This document shows positions 52,055-59,288 of a stretch of DNA of 64,000 nucleotides, piece after piece. Each line of letters starts with the position of its first letter. Position 1 is the stretch's first letter. This DNA is from Mycobacteroides chelonae CCUG 47445 (GTDB lineage: Bacteria; Actinomycetota; Actinomycetes; Mycobacteriales; Mycobacteriaceae), in contig NZ_CP007220.1 in NCBI RefSeq assembly GCF_001632805.1, positions 1,488,001-1,552,000 on the forward strand, in the 5' to 3' direction. The notes under the pieces are model-generated. The model was given only the letters and a program-made list of their open reading frames with translations. It searched no databases and was not told the origin of the DNA. The position numbers and the translations under genes were made by a program.

Positions 52055-52392
52055 CGCTGCGGAGATGCTTCGACTGTTTCAGTGTTTCAGTCAGTGAAAC
52101 AGTCGAGTTGAAACAGTCAGCACGGTGTGTGACTGGCGACTGTTTCAGAAACCCTAAAGGGTTTCTGAACACAGGTCGCGAAACAGTCACCCCGTTCACC
52201 GTATGGCTGACCGGCCCGAAACAGTGGATGAAACCCATCCGCGATGTGTTGGGTGGTCTCGCGTTCACGTTGGGTGGCCTCGTTGTGGCATCCACATCAA
52301 GCGCTGGGACATCAATCATCAACCGGCGTGTGATTGAGCGTCGGGAGTCGAAACAACGCTCCAGGGAGGTTCTGGGATGTCTCACGCAGTGA
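52051..52392 (+). CDS. Possible small protein spanning the GAAACAGTC repeat cluster
   Basis: 113 residues from ATG 52051, which overlaps the helicase stop (ATGA), and ending within the rusA start region. The first half is dictated by the DNA repeats; the second half has one hydrophobic stretch (VLGGLAFTLGGLVVASTSS). The overlaps argue that it is translated, but the dense repeats argue that the DNA itself is the functional element. It could be both. Confidence 0.4.
   Translation: MTLRRCFDCFSVSVSETVELKQSARCVTGDCFRNPKGFLNTGRETVTPFTVWLTGPKQWMKPIRDVLGGLAFTLGGLVVASTSSAGTSIINRRVIERRESKQRSREVLGCLTQ
52072..52226. repeat. Cluster of GAAACAGTC repeats with a central palindrome
   Basis: Perfect copies at 52072-52080 (inverted), 52096-52104, 52110-52118, 52138-52146 (inverted) and 52180-52188. 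Near copies are at 52082-52090 and 52218-52226. A 12-bp palindrome (TTCAGAAACCCT, AA, AGGGTTTCTGAA) spans 52144-52169. The block follows the helicase gene directly. Such iteron-like arrays usually bind an initiator or a regulator. Confidence 0.8.
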
Positions 52393-52844
52393 ACCCGTCG
52401 CCAGGTGGCGGACTACCCCCGCCGTTCGTGTCCTTGTTCGTGCCGGGTAAGGCAGCGCCCCAAGGGTCCAAACGTCACGTAGGCCGCGGCGTGCTGGTGG
52501 AAAGCTCCAAGGACCTCAAGCCGTGGCGGTCTGAGGTCGCATACTTCGCTCAGCGAGCGATGTCCGGTCGGCCGATCTACACCCAGACACCGTTAGCTGT
52601 CGAACTCGGTTTCGTCATGCCGCGGCCAACATCGGCGCCCAAAACCAAAACGCCTCCGGCCATCAAACGGCCCGACACCGACAAACTGGAGCGGGCCATT
52701 CTGGACGCTCTGACGCATGTCGTCTATGACGACGATTCGGTGATCATCGATCTGCACGGGCGAAAACGAATCGCCGAGATAGGCGAGACGCCTGGCGTAT
52801 CCATCTTCGTCACCCCGGTGGACGAGGCGGGCTGGAAATGGTAG
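52377..52844 (+). CDS. RusA-like Holliday junction resolvase
   Basis: 155 residues. FVPGKAAPQGSKRHV and the acidic core RPDTDKLERAILDALTHVVY followed by DDDSVI contain the conserved aspartates of RusA nucleases, which cut four-way junctions symmetrically. In phages it resolves recombination intermediates, often before packaging. It fits with the nucleases, ssDNA-binding candidate, primase and helicase in the same operon. Confidence 0.92.
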   Translation: MSHAVNPSPGGGLPPPFVSLFVPGKAAPQGSKRHVGRGVLVESSKDLKPWRSEVAYFAQRAMSGRPIYTQTPLAVELGFVMPRPTSAPKTKTPPAIKRPDTDKLERAILDALTHVVYDDDSVIIDLHGRKRIAEIGETPGVSIFVTPVDEAGWKW

Positions 52845-52984
52845 GCGTGACGTTTGGGGCGCTCCAGCCCGGTCAGTGTGCGCTCTGCAGCAAGGGTTAC
52901 TCACTGGGTGCGCGCGTGACGTACCGCAGCCACGACGAAGAGCCAGTGCATGTCATCTGTGCGGAGCTGGCCGATGCCGAGTAG
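52838..52984 (+). CDS. 48-residue zinc-binding peptide
   Basis: ATG 52838 overlaps the rusA stop by 7 nt. QCALCSKGYSLGARVTYRSH and a later V-I-C-A-E give C-x2-C, His and Cys, a possible zinc knuckle similar to that of the next protein. Function unknown. Confidence 0.6.
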   Translation: MVGVTFGALQPGQCALCSKGYSLGARVTYRSHDEEPVHVICAELADAE

Positions 52985-53228
52985 AGAATTCGAGGCGGCC
53001 TACGAGGGTCACTGTTTCGACTGCGGCGAGATGATCGCAGTCGGTCAGCACGTCGTCTATGACGATGACGGCGATCTGGTGCATGCCGGGTGCTACAACG
53101 ATCCAACATCATTCGACCCCAACGGCGATGACGAGGTGCGCTATGTCAAGTTTGTCGAGGTCAAAGAGCGCGACGACCAAAAACCATGCGAGGCATGTCA
53201 TCTAGTCCATGCAGGTGAGTGTTTCTGA
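52974..53228 (+). CDS. Zinc-ribbon protein
   Basis: 84 residues. GHCFDCGEMIAVGQHVVYDD then LVHAGCYND gives C-x2-C, H and H-x2-C, a treble-clef-like zinc site. CEACHLVHAGEC near the end may bind a second zinc. No function known. Overlaps by 11 nt upstream and 1 nt downstream. Confidence 0.75.
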   Translation: MPSREFEAAYEGHCFDCGEMIAVGQHVVYDDDGDLVHAGCYNDPTSFDPNGDDEVRYVKFVEVKERDDQKPCEACHLVHAGECF

Positions 53229-53593
53229 TGACCGATCACGACGTACTAGAGGCCCTGGAGTTCACGCCCGATCACGGGCCTTGTGAGTGCGTCAAATGTG
53301 GGCTGAATGAAGACCAGCCTGAGCACGAGGGCCGATGCGGTAAGCCAGCCAAGTATCGCGCCGAGATGCACATGATCGACAAGTGCAACCAGCCGGGGCT
53401 TACCCCAAATGGCGGAACGATCTTCTTCGTCTGTGAGCGCTGCATGCTGATCGGTGAGCGTGTTGCGGCGCGGATAGCCGCGGCCAATGAGCGGCTGATC
53501 AAGGAACGCGACTTCGTGATGATGTGCACCACATGTCAACGACCGCTGAATGATCCGCACAACATCATGGAGGTTGAACCGCTCGATGAGTGA
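53228..53593 (+). CDS. Multi-cysteine zinc-binding protein
   Basis: 121 residues. Cysteines at PCECVKCG, EGRCGK, DKCNQ, FVCERC and MMCTTC give at least two potential zinc sites. Function unknown. It belongs to a run of four consecutive zinc-motif genes at 52.8-54.5 kb. Confidence 0.7.
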   Translation: MTDHDVLEALEFTPDHGPCECVKCGLNEDQPEHEGRCGKPAKYRAEMHMIDKCNQPGLTPNGGTIFFVCERCMLIGERVAARIAAANERLIKERDFVMMCTTCQRPLNDPHNIMEVEPLDE

Positions 53594-54497
53594 GGTACGC
53601 CGATGCAAGGCTGGTCGACTGTGCGACGGCTACGAAGTAGTCGCCGGTCAGCGTCGTGCTGCCGAAGTGACCGGCGAGGCTCATCTGTGTGAGGCGTGTC
53701 AGCTCAAGACGCGAAAACTGATCCGCCGCATGCCCAATGACTGGTGCAAGCTGAAACTGACGATCGGGGAGAAGCGAGCGCGCGGTCAGGTCGAGGAGAT
53801 CAGCCGCAGACCCAAACCCGGCTCAAAGGTGCTGATCAACGTGGACACCGCCGAGCTGATGGGTGAGATCGTGGATGTTTGCGACCGCTCTACGCGACTG
53901 GCACTAGGCAGGGGTGAGCGCAAGCGCTCACGTGGTGATGTAGTGGTTGGCCAGTCATCGGCCGACAGATACGACTTCCAGGTGGTGCTCAAAGCCGTTG
54001 ACGTGGTGACCAAGAACATTGACGTGCTGGCGTCCTCGCGAGAGGGAACCATGTTGGCTCTCAAGGTGTTCGACCTCGGTTATCGCGTCCGCCGGCATCT
54101 CGGCGAGACACTGTACCGAGAGAAGCAACACCTACCGTGCCCCGTGTGCGGCGAGCTAGCGCTAGTCAAGGAGGTGCAGGACAAACGTCGAAGCGTCAGC
54201 TCAGCCAATCAAGAGGAGATCACCCCAGAGGTCATCCGTTGCCTGGCGTGCAACGGTGGACCCAACCAGGACGGCACATGGACCGAGGCCGAGTACAAGT
54301 GGCTCCAGTCGATGGTTCTCACAGATCAGGAGGAGCACGAGATGCTGAAATGGCTACTTGCGGAGGCGGAATGGCAGCGCGACGTATGCGCCTGGCTGGC
54401 CGTCGAACGGCAGTGGTACCTAGAGCTGGCGTGCGCCACCACCGGCATGCCGTGGGAGCACTTCCTGACCGCGCTGGAGGGTACTGCCGACCGATGA
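53586..54497 (+). CDS. Zinc-finger DNA-binding-like phage protein
   Basis: 303 residues from ATG 53586. An N-terminal C-x-nn-C and CEAC pair (RRCKAGRLCDGYEV, HLCEACQLK) is followed by a helical middle and a second ribbon (LPCPVCGELALVKEV ... IRCLACNGG). The C-terminal 60 residues are Trp-rich and helical. It resembles proteins just upstream of structural operons in other mycobacteriophages, but I cannot name the family. May be a regulator. Confidence 0.7.
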   Translation: MSEVRRCKAGRLCDGYEVVAGQRRAAEVTGEAHLCEACQLKTRKLIRRMPNDWCKLKLTIGEKRARGQVEEISRRPKPGSKVLINVDTAELMGEIVDVCDRSTRLALGRGERKRSRGDVVVGQSSADRYDFQVVLKAVDVVTKNIDVLASSREGTMLALKVFDLGYRVRRHLGETLYREKQHLPCPVCGELALVKEVQDKRRSVSSANQEEITPEVIRCLACNGGPNQDGTWTEAEYKWLQSMVLTDQEEHEMLKWLLAEAEWQRDVCAWLAVERQWYLELACATTGMPWEHFLTALEGTADR

Positions 54498-54868
54498 GCA
54501 CCAACGTCCACGTCTACCGAGAGTCGCGCGAGGTTAGGAACAAGCGCATCGCGATCATCGCGATCGATCTGCTGACGCGAGTGGTCGCTGGTGACATCGA
54601 GGACCCAGCCGCGGCGCTCGCGCGATTCCATCAGGCACGCGTTGATGAGCATGTGTACTGGACGCAGCCAAGCACGATGCCGTACGACCCTGATCAGTGG
54701 TTGACGGCCAATGAGATGGCCGAGATCGCTGACGTGCTGCCTAGCACGGTTCAGCAATGGAACTACCGCGGTTACATAACAAGTTCCGAGGCGCATGACG
54801 GAACCAAGCTGTACAACGTCGGCGAGGTGAATCGCTACCTCGCACGCAGGCGACCGCGCGAAGCCTGA
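54494..54868 (+). CDS. Helix-turn-helix protein, end of early operon
   Basis: 124 residues, ATGA overlap. WLTANEMAEIADVLPSTVQQ then WNYRGYITSSEAHDG is a MerR/excisionase-style helix-turn-helix with wing, ending in VGEVNRYLARRRPREA. Last gene of the long rightward block; a hairpin pair and terminator follow. A role in switching to late transcription is possible. Confidence 0.72.
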   Translation: MSTNVHVYRESREVRNKRIAIIAIDLLTRVVAGDIEDPAAALARFHQARVDEHVYWTQPSTMPYDPDQWLTANEMAEIADVLPSTVQQWNYRGYITSSEAHDGTKLYNVGEVNRYLARRRPREA

Positions 54869-54870
54869 TC

Positions 54871-54950
54871 TATACTGATCAGGCACCTTTCCGCAAAGGT
54901 GTCGTTGTTGTGATGGACGAAGGCCCTCGGACCCCTCCGGGGGCCTTCGT
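54871..54950 (+). terminator. Hairpin plus GC-rich terminator after the early operon
   Basis: A small hairpin CACCTTT-CCGC-AAAGGTG at 54884-54901 is followed by a strong stem ACGAAGGCCC (54917-54926) and GGGCCTTCGT (54941-54950), then TGTATTT. TATACT at 54871-54876 resembles a -10 box just upstream, so the segment could also be a short terminated RNA of about 70 nt. It separates early genes from the glycosylation cassette. Confidence 0.75.
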
Positions 54951-55066
54951 TGTATTTCGGGGCGCGCCATCAACTACCGGGCAACACAATGTCCACTACA
55001 CGTCGTATCATGAGCAACTGACAGACCCATCCCAAAATCAGGTCCAGGCCTTCCGTCGGAGGCGAT

Positions 55067-56491
55067 TTGAATCCATCAGTGCTGATCAATGGGGTCGAGT
55101 TCGTACCGTCCGACACGCCGACGCAATCGCATATCGGCGTCGCGATCACGACGCGGAACCGCCCCGAAGTCCTCGCCACAACACTTGAGCATGTCCGGCG
55201 TTTTACGCCGGGTGCGACGGTGGTTGTCGTTGACGACGCATCCACGCCGCCAGGGGTAGGCATCACCTACCGATTCCCCGAGCGTGCCGGGGTCGCCGCG
55301 GCCAAGAATAAGTGCATAGAGCTGCTGGTCGACGCTGGCTGTACTGAGCTGTTCCTTCTCGATGATGACTGCTACCCGGTCAAAGAGGGCTGGACCGATC
55401 TGTATATCGACAACCCAGAGCCTCACCTGTGCTATCTGTTCAAGACGCTGGACGCGAACGGCAATCCGGTGGGCACTCCTGAGACCATCTATGAAGATGG
55501 TCGGACGCGCGCGTTCAGTCACCCCATGGGATGCCTGATCTACATGAATCACAGCGTGATTGAGCGCTGCGGCGGCATGCGGACCATCTTCGGTGTGTGG
55601 GGCCATGAGCACGTCGAGTACAGCCTTCGTGTCAACAACACCGGCTTGACCACCAACGCGTTTCAAGATGCCACGGGCTCGGCTGAGTTCATCTACTCAA
55701 TGGATGAGCACTGGCACAAGCATCCCGAATTCAAGCGCAGTGTGAGCGATCGTGAGCGCCAGACGCAGATCGAGCGCAACGATCATCTGCTGGCCGAGCT
55801 GCGCGAGACAACGCACGGGTTCGTCCCATACCGTCAACTGGGCAATGAAGTCATCACCACCATGTTGACGAAAGTGGTTGATCCACAGCGTAAGAACGCT
55901 TCCAAGTTGGTGTCAGCCGACTTTCAGGCCTGGCGCAAGTCGATCAGAGGTGCGAAGTCGATCATTCTGGCCGACGAACCCTATGAGCACGACGGAGGCG
56001 CCGGGGCATCTGTGGAGTCGGGTCTGAATCCATACCTCCAGCGCTGGATAGTCTGCTATCGCTATCTGCGCGACCACGAGAGCGCGTGGGTATGGATGAC
56101 CGATGGCACCGACGTCGAGATGTTGCGCGAGCCCTGGGGCTTGATGCGTGAGGGCGCGCTGTACGTCGGGTATGAGCCGACCGTCCTGGACATCCCCTGG
56201 ATGCGCCAGAACCATCCGCCGTACCAACAGTGGATAGCGGAGAACGGCGGTGCTCAACTGCTCAACGCGGGCGTCGTAGGCGGCGATCACGCGACGCTGC
56301 TGGACTTCACAGCGGGCATGGTGCGCGAGATCTTCCGTGTGGGCCCAAGCAAGGTCAAGGGCGACATGGCGGCATTCAATTACGTTGCACGGTCGCCCAA
56401 GTGGCGCGAGCGGATCGTTTGGGGCAGTCAATGGCTCACCACATTCAAGGCCAACGAACGCAACGACTGGAGCGTCTGGAAGCACAAATGA
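55067..56491 (+). CDS. Two-domain glycosyltransferase
   Basis: 474 residues from TTG 55067, 5 nt after GGAGG. The N-terminal half is GT2-like: HIGVAITTRNRPEVLATTLE, VVVVDDAST and LFLLDDDCYP with the D-x-D metal motif. The C-terminal half (about 290-474) begins RGAKSIILADEPYEHDGGAG and has WVWMTDGTDVEML, a second D-x-D, as in nucleotide-sugar transferases of another type. So it may add two sugars or have one catalytic and one recognition domain. It is the first gene of a three-gene cassette with a methyltransferase and another transferase. Confidence 0.85.
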   Translation: MNPSVLINGVEFVPSDTPTQSHIGVAITTRNRPEVLATTLEHVRRFTPGATVVVVDDASTPPGVGITYRFPERAGVAAAKNKCIELLVDAGCTELFLLDDDCYPVKEGWTDLYIDNPEPHLCYLFKTLDANGNPVGTPETIYEDGRTRAFSHPMGCLIYMNHSVIERCGGMRTIFGVWGHEHVEYSLRVNNTGLTTNAFQDATGSAEFIYSMDEHWHKHPEFKRSVSDRERQTQIERNDHLLAELRETTHGFVPYRQLGNEVITTMLTKVVDPQRKNASKLVSADFQAWRKSIRGAKSIILADEPYEHDGGAGASVESGLNPYLQRWIVCYRYLRDHESAWVWMTDGTDVEMLREPWGLMREGALYVGYEPTVLDIPWMRQNHPPYQQWIAENGGAQLLNAGVVGGDHATLLDFTAGMVREIFRVGPSKVKGDMAAFNYVARSPKWRERIVWGSQWLTTFKANERNDWSVWKHK

Positions 56492-57165
56492 TGACACTCG
56501 ATGAGATCGCACAGAAGCACGGCACTGACAAGTCATCGCTGAATCACAACTACACGGCGATCTATGAGCCACTACTAGAACCGCTGCGCGACAAGCCGAT
56601 AACACTGCTGGAGCTAGGCTGGGGTGGTCACGAGGACCCCGACAGCGGCGGTAACAGCGCGCGCACATGGGCCGAGTACTTCACCCATCCTGGCGCCGAG
56701 ATCATCGTGGTCGAGCTGGAGTCCAAAAACGTAAGACCAGAAGACGACGAGCGAATCACCCTCTGGCAGGGCTCGCAGGACGATCAGGCGATGATCGATC
56801 AGATCGCAGCGGTGTACGGCCCGTTCGATGTGATCATTGATGACGCAAGTCATCTGTCGTCCAAGACGATTCGCTCATTCGAGCTGCTGTTTCGTCATGT
56901 GACACCAGGCGGCATCTACGCCGTGGAGGACACGCACGCGTCCTACCACGAGCACTACTACGGGTCGATGGAAGCCAACGAGGACCCCGAGAAGCGCAGA
57001 CGTGATGGTGAGTTCACCATGATGCAGTTCTTTCAGCGGTTGACCGATGAGGTCAACTACCGCGGGCGCACAGAGCTTGACCTGTTCCCCTCGCGATACG
57101 CCTGGAACGTGCCCGTTGAGTCCATCGCGTTCTACTTCAACATGCTGGTTGCGAAGCGGCGATGA
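56488..57165 (+). CDS. SAM methyltransferase, macrocin O-methyltransferase-like
   Basis: 225 residues, ATGA overlap. KHGTDKSSLNHNYTAIYEPL and LLELGWGGHEDP (SAM loop) then VIIDDASHLSSKTIRSFELL and PGGIYAVEDTHASY match the group of sugar O-methyltransferases typified by macrocin 3'-O-methyltransferase. It lies between two glycosyltransferases, so its likely acceptor is a sugar on a phage protein. Confidence 0.85.
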   Translation: MMTLDEIAQKHGTDKSSLNHNYTAIYEPLLEPLRDKPITLLELGWGGHEDPDSGGNSARTWAEYFTHPGAEIIVVELESKNVRPEDDERITLWQGSQDDQAMIDQIAAVYGPFDVIIDDASHLSSKTIRSFELLFRHVTPGGIYAVEDTHASYHEHYYGSMEANEDPEKRRRDGEFTMMQFFQRLTDEVNYRGRTELDLFPSRYAWNVPVESIAFYFNMLVAKRR

Positions 57166-57875
57166 ACATCCAAATTGGGGTTGTCGCGCATCAGGATCGA
57201 ATGCTTCAGGCCGAGGACATGATCGGGGCTGTTGACGCGAACGTGGTCGCGTATGACGACGGCGATCTCGGTTGCGAGGGTAACCATCGTCGTGTGTGGT
57301 CGATGCTGACCGCGTATGACTCTGACTGGAGTGTCGTACTCGAAGACGACGCGCAGCCCGTCGAAGGCTTTCGCGCACAACTGGAATCAGCTTTGGCGGT
57401 TGCGCCTACACCGATCGTCTCGCTGTATCTGGGCAAGGGGAGACCCGAGTTCGCACAGACCAGCATCCGCACGATCGCTCGCGCGCTGTCACCAGAGACG
57501 CCGGCGGCGCCATGCTGGTTCACTGGCAACGTACTTCTGCACGCAGTGGGTGTAGCCATCCGCACACCGCTGATACGCGGCATGCTAGACCATCTAGCCC
57601 AGCCGCCCGCGGTTTTCATGGCACAGGACCATGCGATAGAGCACTGGGCAAACACAGCAGGGCACCGCATCGGATACACCTGGCCAAGCCTGGTGAATCA
57701 TGCTGACACACCAACGGTTATCGATGAACACCCCGATGGCATACCCCGCGGACCTCGCATAGTGGAGGGGGCCATAGTGGTCACCCCACGTAGGGGGTGG
57801 CGGGTTGGAACACGCGAGCACTGGTCGAGCGATGAGATCAAGCTGACATTGAGGAGACCTCATGTACATCGCTGA
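57162..57875 (+). CDS. Glycosyltransferase, GT25/phage type
   Basis: 237 residues, ATGA overlap. IGVVAHQDRMLQAEDMIGAV and WSMLTAYDSDWSVVLEDDAQ carry an E-D-D motif after a short GT-A core, with PAVFMAQDHAIEHWANTAG later as acceptor-side residues. The E-D-D and the length fit GT25-like small transferases. Third member of the cassette. Confidence 0.8.
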   Translation: MNIQIGVVAHQDRMLQAEDMIGAVDANVVAYDDGDLGCEGNHRRVWSMLTAYDSDWSVVLEDDAQPVEGFRAQLESALAVAPTPIVSLYLGKGRPEFAQTSIRTIARALSPETPAAPCWFTGNVLLHAVGVAIRTPLIRGMLDHLAQPPAVFMAQDHAIEHWANTAGHRIGYTWPSLVNHADTPTVIDEHPDGIPRGPRIVEGAIVVTPRRGWRVGTREHWSSDEIKLTLRRPHVHR

Positions 57876-58161
57876 CCCGTATCCCTCTGCTCATGGTGGA
57901 TCATCTGATTTCGCAGGTGGTAACAGGCAGAGGGTGCACATCACCGCTGACTACACAGTGCTGGTCGATGGCGTGCAGGTGCCGGGGTTCATTGCCGAGG
58001 ATGGGGTGACGGTACACCGAGGTAGTACCGATACCAATACGCTCAACACCTTGACCCTCACACTCCTAGTCTCAGACATAGAGATCGATGACGTTGTAGT
58101 TGAGGACGTTGCGGTGCTTGAACAGGTCACCGAAGACATCAACGACACATCGCAGGACTGA
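57862..58161 (+). CDS. Hypothetical beta-rich phage protein
   Basis: 99 residues, overlapping 14 nt with the transferase gene. HITADYTVLVDGVQVPGFIA and LTLTLLVSDIEIDDVVVEDV suggest beta strands; acidic C-terminus. Could be a small structural or decoration protein and a target of the cassette, but this is conjecture. Confidence 0.6.
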   Translation: MYIADPYPSAHGGSSDFAGGNRQRVHITADYTVLVDGVQVPGFIAEDGVTVHRGSTDTNTLNTLTLTLLVSDIEIDDVVVEDVAVLEQVTEDINDTSQD

Positions 58162-58162
58162 G

Positions 58163-58471
58163 ATGGTGTGGGCCGGTGACGGTCGAGGCACTGGGACCAA
58201 CGTTCCGGCGTCCGTACGCCGCGGTGTGCGCATCAGAGACAACGACGAGTGCCAGTTGCGCTACGACGGATGCACGGGCGTCTACGAAGAGCTGGACCAC
58301 AAAGACGGTGTGACCCAACGGGGTATCGACAGGCGTATGACCCTCACCGTGGATGAACTCCAATGCGCGTGCAGGCCATGCCACAAGAAGAAGACCGCCA
58401 AGCAAGCGGCTCAAGGTCGTTCCCGCAAGCGATACCGGGACCCAGAACCACACCCAGGACGCAACCGATAG
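58163..58471 (+). CDS. HNH endonuclease
   Basis: 102 residues from ATG 58163. VRIRDNDECQLRYDGCTGVY, ELDHKDGVTQ and LQCACRPCHKKKTAKQA give the HNH fold with structural Cys pairs and D-H in place of the first H-H. Actinophages often carry a small HNH gene next to the cos site and terminase, where it assists large-terminase cleavage. Its position two kb before terminase fits this. Confidence 0.88.
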   Translation: MVWAGDGRGTGTNVPASVRRGVRIRDNDECQLRYDGCTGVYEELDHKDGVTQRGIDRRMTLTVDELQCACRPCHKKKTAKQAAQGRSRKRYRDPEPHPGRNR

Positions 58472-58623
58472 CCCACGCGGGCGTACAGGGGCTGGGGAGG
58501 GGAGCCCCCTGGGGCCCCGGAAATCCCCGGTTGGCATAGGCGCTAAGGCTCCGTACGGGTCTGGCCTTTTTCGGATAAGTCGGAGCCCCAGGTTCAATCC
58601 CGACCGATGCGACGTTTTCAGGT

Positions 58624-59085
58624 CTAGCCGATTGGGACGGCAGAGCATAGTTTCCACTGCGAGTCCTGTTTTTGCATTTCTACAACGACAGGATCAGCGG
58701 GTACCTTTTCGAATTCACGGGTTGGTTGACCGATTGCGATGGCGCGGTCGCCGTTCGCAACGACCCTGGCTGGGACGAAGAACAGCTTGCCGAGTGTTTT
58801 GGCTTGGTCGGTGCCTTGCTTGACTTCATCCATGCTTAGCCCGTTGTTTGCCGCGAATCCGCAGAGCATGGTCTGTAGCTTGGCTGTATCGCCCGCCGTG
58901 TAGGTTTCTAAAATCGAATTGATTGCAGTCTCAATCGTTTTAGTCTGAGTATCGTTTTGACCGGTTGCTGGTGCGGGACTTGTCTGGCCGTGGTCGGAGG
59001 CTAAATAGAAACCTCCGGCAGTGATCGCGGCTGCAAGCAGTGCTGTGGCAGCGTGGGTTCCGAGTGTTTTGGCTGACGGTTTCAC
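58624..59085 (-). CDS. Membrane-anchored/exported protein of a leftward lysogenic cassette
   Basis: 153 residues, GTG 59085, overlapping the upstream gene's stop (GTGA). One N-terminal helix (HAATALLAAAITAGGFYLAS) and a soluble domain of about 110 residues with ETAINSILETYTAGDTAKLQ, the pattern of NTF2/DUF4878-like extracytoplasmic domains of mycobacterial exported proteins. Two Cys (TMLCGFA, WKLCSAV) could form a disulfide outside. Last gene of a three-gene leftward unit. Confidence 0.75.
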   Translation of the reverse strand: MKPSAKTLGTHAATALLAAAITAGGFYLASDHGQTSPAPATGQNDTQTKTIETAINSILETYTAGDTAKLQTMLCGFAANNGLSMDEVKQGTDQAKTLGKLFFVPARVVANGDRAIAIGQPTREFEKVPADPVVVEMQKQDSQWKLCSAVPIG

Positions 59086-59276
59086 TTGGTCCCTCTTCTG
59101 GGCGCGCGTAGACGAATAAATACGACTGGCCAGATAATGAATACAGCGACGGCCAGTATGGCGACCCCGCCAGCATACGAAACCTGTGCCACTGCGGTGG
59201 CAGAAGCCAGAAGCGCAACACCAATGAGCACAATATAATACTTATTTAGCTCAGCTATCCGTTCGTGAATTTTCAT
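59082..59276 (-). CDS. Small two-helix membrane protein
   Basis: 64 residues. Two hydrophobic helices (YYIVLIGVALLASATAVAQV and GVAILAVAVFIIWPVVFI) separated by a short turn, basic C-terminus RLRAPRRGTK. Middle gene of the leftward cassette. Topology recalls small immunity or accessory membrane proteins. Confidence 0.7.
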   Translation of the reverse strand: MKIHERIAELNKYYIVLIGVALLASATAVAQVSYAGGVAILAVAVFIIWPVVFIRLRAPRRGTK

Positions 59277-59288
59277 TTACGGTGCACC

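Noticed and set aside
52017..52385. Leftward 122-codon frame over the GAAACAGTC cluster
   Set aside because: It has no ribosome site or neighbours in that direction, and its sequence is imposed by the repeats.
58580..58620. T-loop-like GGTTCAATCC suggesting a phage tRNA
   Set aside because: The flanking T-stem pairs only two of five positions and no matching 5' acceptor strand was found about 65 nt upstream.
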